From the NCBI GenBank assembly GCA_037367355.1, contig CM074702.1:372001-436000 (forward strand): a DNA stretch of 64,000 nucleotides. Direction: 5' to 3'. The notes beneath the pieces were generated by a model. That model saw only the letters and a list, made by a program, of their open reading frames with translations. It was not told where the DNA came from and did no database searches. The stretch's first letter is position 1, and every line of letters begins with the position of its first letter. A program made the translations under genes and the position numbers. The stretch is from Neoscytalidium dimidiatum (taxonomy: Eukaryota; Ascomycota; Dothideomycetes; Botryosphaeriales; Botryosphaeriaceae). Below, piece by piece: positions 56,922 through 64,000 of this stretch.

Positions 56922-59202
56922 TGGGCTTGTGTTTTGGGGTGTTGGAGGGTGGCGTGGCAGGTAGGATGGATCCATGCGATGGTGCCGGGTTGCTGGGGAT
57001 TCGTTGAGTTCCTTGGGGGGAGACTGCGAGCGGTAAGCATTGCTGGGCGCTGGGCTGTACACTAAAAAAAAAAGTATCCAAGTTTCTTCTAGAGAACGGA
57101 CTTTGGCCGCGGCCGGGAGTCTTGCCCTGACTATGTCATTATCCTGCGTGCTCGTTCAGAGTCCCTGATGGCTGCCGGAAGACACGCTGTTGGTAATGGA
57201 AATGGCGGCTCGTGTCCGATCGACTACCGTGTAACACGATTCCGTGGCCCCTGGGCTGGTTGATCCTTTAGCTTAGTACCTTCGCGGCTTCTGTCAACAT
57301 TTTCGGGATGGGTGTGGTTCGAAGCCTACACGACGAGGTGGCCCTATTACCCACTTCTGCACGCACTGTCACAGAGTCACAGAGTCACAGAGAACCATCT
57401 CGTGATGTATTTCCTTGACTATGGAGGAGACTTTTCCCTGGTTCTTTGGGGGCCGCGTTGCAAGGATATCGCATCCCGTGCGTATCACGACCACTTTCTT
57501 CATATGCTACGAGGTCCGACGACGGAGCTTTCCCCGCGTATTTCTTCGCATTTCATCCTTCCCAGTTCGTTGAAAGTCTGTGTCTCATGAGGAGAAGTTC
57601 CTTTCATCCTTCTATGACGCAATGGGGAAGCGGGTTTGAAAATACATTCAAAAAAAAAAAAAAAAAAGAGAGAGAGAGAGAGAGCAGGGCTGAGTAAGAC
57701 CAGACTCACGTGGGAGGGGGCGGCCTAGCAGTGCGCCAAGTGCTGCAGGCAAACTACTTGCCTCCACAGCCGCCCGCCTGCGCTACTACGCCGCAATCCC
57801 GCATTTCTCGGTACCCGGCAGAGGCGTAGGCGCGCGCGCGATCGAACATCGAACGCCATAGCATTCTGTTCCGATCTTGCAGACTCTATCTGTGCCGTCC
57901 ACAGCCTACCGAATGCTCGCCCGGATCTCGTCATTGGGCCCGCGAGCCGCTCGCGAGCGATTCCCCGGATCCGGGAAGATTGACCGTCTCTCCAGTTGGC
58001 TTCCATTCTTCAGGCTCCGCACAGACAGGCTTGCTGCTTTGCCTCCTCCGCCTGTGTGACATGTGGTGCAACCGAGCTTCCGGCATTGGCTAACTGCTGC
58101 TATGCTTGTTGTTGCCTCTCTTTGTTCCTCTGCCGAAGCCACCATCGGCTGCCACGGATCTCGTTAGGCTGCGTTTTCTCACCTCAGCTGCCATGGGATG
58201 TGGGAGCCTCCTTCTACTCCTCCTCCTCCTCCTCTTCTCCGCTTTCTGCAAGATCCCACAGTAATCGTCTGCGTGCGCGTCCGCCCAATGACACTCGCCT
58301 CAGGAAATACTCACCGAATATCCGTTTCCACTTCCGCTTCCCATGTCGCAGTGTTGGGCCATTTTTTGAGTACGTAGCATTCCAAGCAACTATGCGGTTT
58401 GCCCTCCCCCTTGGATAGCCACGTTGGGAGACTCGACGTTTGCCCGCGCGCATACATGCAACCAATACGCAGCAAGCACCTGCGTCGCACTTCTCGTCCC
58501 CTCCACCTCCTCATGCATCATTGCGGCGTTGGTGCTCCCCCGGCGGCTATTCCTGCTCGCCTTCTTCCAGTCATCTCACGCGGCTCTGCGGCGCAGCAGC
58601 AGCAGCAGCACAGCTCCCCTCTTCTCCTTCTCCTTCTTCCTCCTTCTCGCCCCCTGGTCCCTTTCCCCCCCCCGACGCGTTATTATTTGCAGCGTGAGAC
58701 GGAGGGAAAGAAAAATGCAACCTGAAATGGATGGGTCGGCGGCAAGGCAAACCCTAGCCGCGTCAAAGGCTGAAAGACGGAGGCGGCGTAGCTGTCTGTC
58801 GTGCAAGGCCGGCCCTGTCCCTTGCTCGACGGCGTTTTCACGATGGGGTAGCGAGGCTAGCCGCTTGCCTGGTGGGTGCTACTATTTGTGGGAGGGCTGC
58901 GGAGGGGAGGTGCCGCTGAAGTGAGGTTTCAGGTGAGGGTCGTTGTGCATGTGGTGCGCTTTCGAGGCGGAGCGGGGACTTTGATGAGCGGTGGTGTGTG
59001 ATTGCCGCGATGCGGTTGGTGTGACGGGGTTTCTGGGCGTGGGAGGGAGGTTGACGGGTATATGTAGAGGCTGGGGGTAGCTTCTGGTGTGGTTTCTTGA
59101 ACAACCGTCTTCCTTTTCTTCACTTTCCATATTTGTTTCCCTTCTGCTTTTGGCCTACGATCTTTTTGTGCTTTCTCCACGTGGGGATTCCACTTAACGA
59201 AC
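56922..59202. other. Intergenic region, 2.3 kb
   Basis: Contains an A18-(GA)8 tract at 57650-57684, a CAG run near 58598-58612 and C/T-rich stretches near 58210-58240 and 58610-58680. Frames such as 58424-58924 plus have no protein-like features. No gene is supported. Confidence 0.55.
57650..57684 (+). repeat. A18-(GA)8 compound microsatellite
   Basis: Same structure and almost the same length as the tract at 17174-17208. Confidence 0.95.
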
Positions 59203-62071
59203 ATGTCGCTCACAGCCCCCTATGACAATGCCATGCGCCTTGGTAAGTTCTCTCATCACCTAGTCTTCTCTTGACTTCCCTGAGATAGCTCATCCATCTG
59301 ACCACGTTATATCGGTAAACAATATTCACTAATACACAATTAGGCCAAGGCTTCAACACCTACACGCAAGAGATCCGCATTGAGAATGCCGTAACCATCA
59401 CTTCGAAAGCTCCTCCTTCTGGGGCTAGGCTCGCTGCCCCCAAGGCAGTCAAGAAGGACGCTCTCCTCACCGCTCCTGCTAAGGACGTCCCCGCCATCGT
59501 GACACCTCCCGTCACACCTCCCCCCGCAAGCAAGAACGACACCGAACGCGAGCCCTCGACGCCGACACCCGCGCCGAGGAAGTCCGCCGCCGACGTACAA
59601 GACATGTCCGAGCTCCCGGGCGCGAAAGCGCTGCAGGACCGCGCGATGCCATCGCCGGCGGCATCGATCCTGGAGGAGGCGGACGCCGACGGGGACGACT
59701 CGGTGCAGACGGCCGTCTTCTCGCTGCCGGACATGGCCGGCGCGCCGCCGAACCAGACGGTGACGTACAGCACGCGGGCGATCGACAACGTGTCGGACGT
59801 CATGGACGCGCTCAACATCTCGACGGCCATGTCGATCAAGTACGGCACGATCCACGGCAACGCGTCCGCGGGCTTCGTCAACGAGAGCAAGGTCCTCGAC
59901 TCGCAGCTCAACTACGTCGTCTCGGTCAAGGTCAACAACGAGAACGGCCTCTCGTCGTCGTCGACCTGCCACCGCCACCACGGCGGCGGCGGCACGGACA
60001 TGACGTTCAACCCGGTCGACGACATGCCGCCGGAGCGCTTCACGGACGTGTACGGCGACGCCTTCATCTCGGGCTTCCTCGAGGGCGGCGAGTTCAGCGC
60101 GGTCGTCTCGATCCAGGTGCGGGACCGCTCGAAGCTGCGCCGCGTCAAGCAGGCCGTCGACCTCGCGCTGGCCGTGGGGCCGGCGCCCGTGGCCGTGGGC
60201 GCGCGCGAGGGCGTCCGGGCGGACCACGCCGAGGTGCTGCAGGACACCGAGATCACCCTCTCGGTCAACTGGACCGGCGGCGGCGACGTCAAGCGGCCCG
60301 AGGCGCCGTGGACGCTCGACGCCGTCGTCGCCGTGGCCAACGCGTTCCCGTCCATGGTCGCGCGGAGCAGCTCCAAGACGGCGGCGGTGCTGACGCGGTA
60401 CGAGAGCCTCCGCGGCTTCCAGGCGTGGAAGTGGCGCATGGAGGCGAAGGAGAAGGGCTGGGTCGAGAGGCTGCAGCAGTTGAACTACACGCCGTGCTCG
60501 CTGTACACGGCGGAGCTGTTCGATGCCCTCATGGCCTACAAGAAGCTGTGGAAGAGGATCGGAGGAAGTGCGTTTCTCTTCCCCCTTTCTTGTCCTCCAC
60601 CCAGCGCTACTGCGCTTATTCATCACATGCTGACTTACGACAACGACAACAACAGTGCTCAAGGACCCCTCGAAATGGCAAGCCCGCAGGCCCATCTCCA
60701 GGCCGAAGGCCCTGCCCGACGGCCACGACGTGCCGTACGCGTCGCCGGACTCACCCACGTCGACGCTGGCAACCGTCGGCATCCCCGAGCGCAAGCACAC
60801 GTTCGACATCGACGACCCGCTCATCCTCGAGGGCCGCAGCCTGCGCGAGCTCAACACGGCGCGCGACCCGATCCCCGTGGACCCGGTCGCGCTGAACGAG
60901 GCGCGGCTGCTGTGCCGGCAGGCGATGACGCTGATCATGGAGGAGGCGAGTTCCCACCCTCACCCTCCTCCAATACTCTACCCCTCCAAAAGAAAAAAAA
61001 AAAAAAAAGGAGGGAACGAATTTTGCTAATACTCCCCCATCCCAGGCCGCCCGCCTCGTCTCCCACCCGGACCTCGCCTACGCCGACTTCAGCCCCAAGA
61101 CGACCCGCACCAGGCTCAAGCGGCCCAACTACGCGTACCCGGAGGTGCTGGCGGCGCGCCTGCCCGTCCCGCTGCGCAACGACGCGCTGCCGTCGGCGCA
61201 CCCGCGCAGCGCCGCCGCGCGGCTGACGCAGGCGTTCGCGCGCGGCGACGGCGACCTCAGCTGCGTGCTGGTCGGCGACGCGGAGCCGGATCCGCGGCGG
61301 TCGTACCGGGCGTTCACGTCGCTGGCGATGGCGGCGGCCTCGCCTCCCGAGGTGGGAGAAGGAGGAGGAGGAGGAGGAGGGGGTGTGGACGAGGAGGACG
61401 GGGACGGGGACGGGGACGGGGACGGGCTGCCGGTCATCACGCGCCTGAGCCTGCACTCGTACCACCACCACGCGCTGTCGCTGTCGGCGTTCAGCCGGGC
61501 GTCCGGCCACGCCATCGGCGGGATCGGCTTCCGCTTCTCGGCCGCCCCGTCCTCGTCCGCTCTTCTTCTCCCGGCGAAGGGGGGAAGGAGAAAGAAGAAG
61601 GGCCCCGAGGAGAAGGAGGACGGCTGCACGCACCACGCCGGCGCGCCGTCGTTCCACACGCTGTCGGGCTCGGGCGCGCCGTCGTGGCGCGCGCTGGAGC
61701 TGCGCGCGCACCCGGGCCACCCGGCCGTCGAGATCGTGCGCGTCGACGTCTACTACGTGCCGCGCGCGCACCGGATCGTGGGGCTGGCGTTCTTCGACGG
61801 CTTCGCCGGGCGGGTGGTGGAGAGGCTGGCGTGGCGGCAGTGGGAGGTCGATGCGGAGGGCGGCGACGGGACCGCGGCCGGCATGCCGGAAGGGGTGGTC
61901 TGCGTCAAGCAGGAGCCGCCGAGGGATGGCGCGAGGTGGCGGTTCGTGGGCCTGTCGGGCGAGTGGGATGAGAGCGTTTGGGGGACGGTGCTGGCGCGGG
62001 TGGGAGCGGTGTGGAGGAGGGTCGAGGAGGAGAGGGTTGGCGGGGAGGGGGAGGGGGAGGGGTTGTTTTGA
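59203..62071 (+). CDS. MACPF-like fungal protein
   Basis: Exons 59203-59242, 59344-60567, 60656-60945 and 61046-62071, 859 residues. Introns 1 and 2 are GT-AG. Intron 3 needs the donor GAG|GCGAGT, a GC-AG intron, because only this keeps the frame LIMEE|AARLVSHPDL. After a Pro/Ala-rich N-terminus (about 30-130) comes a block with ALNISTAMSIKYGTIHG and then YGDAFISGFLEGG at about 250-262. This fits the membrane-attack-complex/perforin signature (aromatic-Gly-x-x-aromatic-x6-Gly-Gly), with Asp and Ala replacing the usual Thr/Ser and His. A C-terminal region with LELRAHPGHPAVEIVRVDVYY and GLAFFDGFAGRVVE looks like a separate beta-rich, possibly lectin-like domain. There is no signal peptide. Whether it forms pores is unknown. 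It carries Gly and Asp-Gly runs from GGA and GGGGAC repeats. Confidence 0.8.
60946..61045 (+). other. Probable GC-AG intron in the MACPF-like gene
   Basis: Donor GAG|GCGAGT, acceptor CCCAG|GCC, 100 nt, phase 0. It includes a run of about 16 A and an in-frame stop. No GT donor nearby keeps the reading frame. Confidence 0.7.
61397..61426 (+). repeat. GGGGAC coding hexanucleotide repeat
   Basis: About five units encoding Asp-Gly repeats in the MACPF-like protein. It lies just after a GGA run encoding glycines. Confidence 0.85.
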
Positions 62072-62753
62072 GAAGAGAGTTTTGGGGTGAGGTCATTTGT
62101 GGATGGCCTGAAGGGAGATGAGAAGGGCGCTGGGTTCTGTTTGAAGGGATGAATGTTGCGGTGGTAAGGCAGCACCGCATATGGAGAGGTTGCGCGCATT
62201 TTTTTTTTTCTTTGGAGTTCGTTCTATGTGAGTGGAAGTATGGGGGCAGGGATGTTGCTAGGTCCAACAGCGAAGGCATGATCGTCCGGCAGGTTTTCGG
62301 AAATGGTGGTGCCTTATGTGCGACGATTTCCGAAGCTGAGCGGGTAAGGCAGGTAAGGTACGGTATGCTCCTGGTTGGCTCTGCGGAGAAGGTTAGAACA
62401 AGGTTGGGCCGACGTTGCGAAGTCTTTTTTGAGTTTCATGCGGGTGCCTGTAACGGTGAGGTCGGTGATTCGGCGATCTAAGCGGCGATCAATATTGCTT
62501 GTTTATTGCCTCAGTTTCGGTTTGACTTTTGCTGCAGCGTCATCACAAGACTTGCCGGTAGATGTTGTACAGTGGACTTTTGCGTGCATATTATGACGTG
62601 TTTTGTATGCGTTCAGAAGTCAATAGTAAATGTTTGATCTCTCTCTCGAGTCATTTCCGACCTATCATGTCGAATATTTTGAGCGGTGAACAGTTGTTAG
62701 ATTGCTGGCTTCGTCCAGCACTCGCATGAAGTTACCGAATCTTGCAGGTACCT
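62072..62753. other. Convergent intergenic region, 680 bp
   Basis: 3' flanks of the MACPF-like and dioxygenase genes. It contains a T-run near 62199. No gene is seen. Confidence 0.6.
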
Positions 62754-63944
62754 TCAAGCTTTCGAGTCCTCTCTCAGTTGCTTCAAGTTCGCCACCGCCT
62801 CCTCCGTGGTCCAACCCTCTTCCAGTCCCCTCAATAGCAATTGCTGCTCGCTTTCCGGGGCCATGCCTCCCGGTGCAGGTGGCCTCTTGTCTAAATTGGT
62901 TGGGAAGGGGTATCCCTCCGCCACCGCCGCCACAAGCGCTTCGGCATTACGCACGTGACCCTGCTTCTTTATGGCTTTAACATGATCCCAGCACTTCTCA
63001 ACAAGGGGAAGAGAGTCGATCGTCTCCATAGGCTTGCTAAAAGCGGAGCTGATCTGGACTAGGTTGGCACTGCGGTGCACATCGGTGCTTTCGTTAGCGC
63101 CAGCTGCGTGGAAGAGGGCGGGGTTGAAGAAGACGCCGTCACCGGTCGACAGCGGCAGGCTGACCCAGCGAGACAGGAAGTACTCGTTGAACTCGGGCCT
63201 GCGGTAGGCCATGTAACCCTGCGGGAAGCGCTGACTGAAGGGCAGGAACCGGGTTGGTCCTGATGACAGCGGCATGTCGCTGTGTGCGACAGCGCCTTGC
63301 AGCGTCAGCAGTTGGCTGGCGACTTGCATGGCTTTGGGAAATTGGGCGCATGCCTCGGCCGTCTGGAAGCCTAGATGGTAGTCACGGTGGGAGACCTGAG
63401 GCGCACCGCCCGGCCGGACTATGTTGACCTGGGCGGTAATGCGGTAGGCAGGCCCAAGCCAGGCGGCGCAGATGTGAGACAGCCACGGATTGGAATAGTA
63501 GGTGGCAAAGGACTTGGGGTCGGCCAGACCATGCTTGCTGAAGGAATTCCAGATGCGAGAGTTCGCTGACGAGGCAGCAAAATGGTCGCCTTTGGCACTC
63601 GAGGCTTCGTCCTTTATGATGGCGTCAAAGGCCTTGTTTGCAGCCTCTATGACGGAAAGGTCGGTGTAGAGATTCTTGACTGCAAAGACACCGGGGCCGG
63701 AGAGAAGCACGTGGTTCCACTCGTCCTTGAGCTGCTCAACGACTGTGGCATCCTCGTGGGAAAAGGAGGCGAGGTCGTAGACGGGAATGTTCTTCTCTAT
63801 GACTGTAGCGAGCGGGTAGTCATCCTTGGTAGCCTGTTGCTCGCAAATAGTGGCGAAGTCCTGGACAGAAAGGGGCTCGTTGATGGACCACACGCGTGGT
63901 GGGACAGACGACTTCGCGCGGCCGTTGGTAGAAAAGGTGGCCAT
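62754..63944 (-). CDS. Phytanoyl-CoA dioxygenase family (PhyH) protein
   Basis: A single exon of 396 residues with an ATG at 63944. Fe(II)/2-oxoglutarate-dependent oxygenase: the iron ligands appear as HxD in VSHRDYHLGF (His186, Asp188) and the distal His near 279 in FFNPALFHAAGANES, with the 2-oxoglutarate-binding Arg near 291 in VHRSANLVQIS. The spacing is normal for PhyH proteins. Members hydroxylate lipids or secondary metabolites; the substrate here cannot be told. There is no peroxisomal targeting tripeptide of the classic SKL type (the C-terminus is DSKA) and no signal peptide. The promoter is cut by the window edge, so the next neighbour is unknown. Confidence 0.92.
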   Translation of the reverse strand: MATFSTNGRAKSSVPPRVWSINEPLSVQDFATICEQQATKDDYPLATVIEKNIPVYDLASFSHEDATVVEQLKDEWNHVLLSGPGVFAVKNLYTDLSVIEAANKAFDAIIKDEASSAKGDHFAASSANSRIWNSFSKHGLADPKSFATYYSNPWLSHICAAWLGPAYRITAQVNIVRPGGAPQVSHRDYHLGFQTAEACAQFPKAMQVASQLLTLQGAVAHSDMPLSSGPTRFLPFSQRFPQGYMAYRRPEFNEYFLSRWVSLPLSTGDGVFFNPALFHAAGANESTDVHRSANLVQISSAFSKPMETIDSLPLVEKCWDHVKAIKKQGHVRNAEALVAAVAEGYPFPTNLDKRPPAPGGMAPESEQQLLLRGLEEGWTTEEAVANLKQLREDSKA

Positions 63945-64000
63945 ACTGGGCTTCGGGCAGTGTTTATAGCGGAAGTTGGAACAGAGTGAGCCGTTACGCG

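Noticed and set aside
59340..60938. 532-codon minus-strand frame
   Set aside because: Antisense to the GC-rich second exon of the MACPF-like gene; His/Arg/Val-rich and without domain-like segments.

Overview
The window is nuclear DNA of a filamentous ascomycete, probably a Pezizomycotina/Dothideomycetes-type fungus. The evidence is compact genes, introns of about 50-230 nt with GTAAGT-like donors, CTGAC/CTAAC-like branch sites and CAG/TAG acceptors, pyrimidine-rich 5' leaders, and a gene set typical of such fungi (i-AAA protease, mitochondrial uS7, Erg27, glycerol kinase, DUF3328/UstYa-like protein, DUF3429/TMEM69, Dsc2/Ucp14-like rhomboid pseudoprotease, Cnn_1N protein). I recognised no rRNA, tRNA, CRISPR array or transposase. 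Exon coordinates were derived by reading splice sites and checking that the phase closes. Start codons were moved to real ATGs where the longest open frame began with GTG or TTG.

Layout, left to right. Yme1-like mitochondrial AAA protease (minus, 121-2770). A DUF3328/UstYa-like gene (minus, 4104-5445) is divergent from a secreted, Kex2-site-containing, Asn/Ala-repeat protein (plus, 6894-8494). Then an unknown MAYVPP... protein (minus, 9285-10277) and a 1130-residue Met-rich-tailed unknown protein (minus, 11075-14467). The latter is head-to-head with a TFIP11/Spp382 G-patch splicing factor (plus, 14940-17147). Next is a probable nitrogen-catabolic group: MFS transporter (minus, 17674-19561), PuuE-like NodB deacetylase/allantoinase (minus, 20497-21595) and an amidase (plus, 22098-23872). 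The last two share a promoter with five GATA-type sites. A DUF924 protein (24193-25167) and an unknown membrane protein (27677-29569) follow. Three mitochondrial or metabolic genes come next: uS7m (30132-31318), TMEM69/DUF3429 (32885-34116) and glycerol kinase (35454-37462).

From 37463 to 48518 there are about 11 kb almost without genes. The only gene I can support there is a three-exon, 68-residue Cys-rich protein (42775-43250) with a 26-nt microexon. After it come a 96-residue ORF (minus, 48519-48809), Erg27 3-ketosteroid reductase (50346-51727), a Cnn_1N coiled-coil protein (53545-55152), a Dsc2-like protein (55761-56921), a MACPF-like protein (59203-62071) with a GC-AG intron, and a phytanoyl-CoA-dioxygenase-family enzyme (minus, 62754-63944).

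The loci most worth a second look are the UstYa-like gene beside a Kex2-site secreted repeat protein (a possible RiPP-like arrangement, unproven), the isolated Cys-rich small gene, the GATA-site-rich deacetylase/amidase pair, and the MACPF-like gene. The remaining genes are mainly housekeeping.
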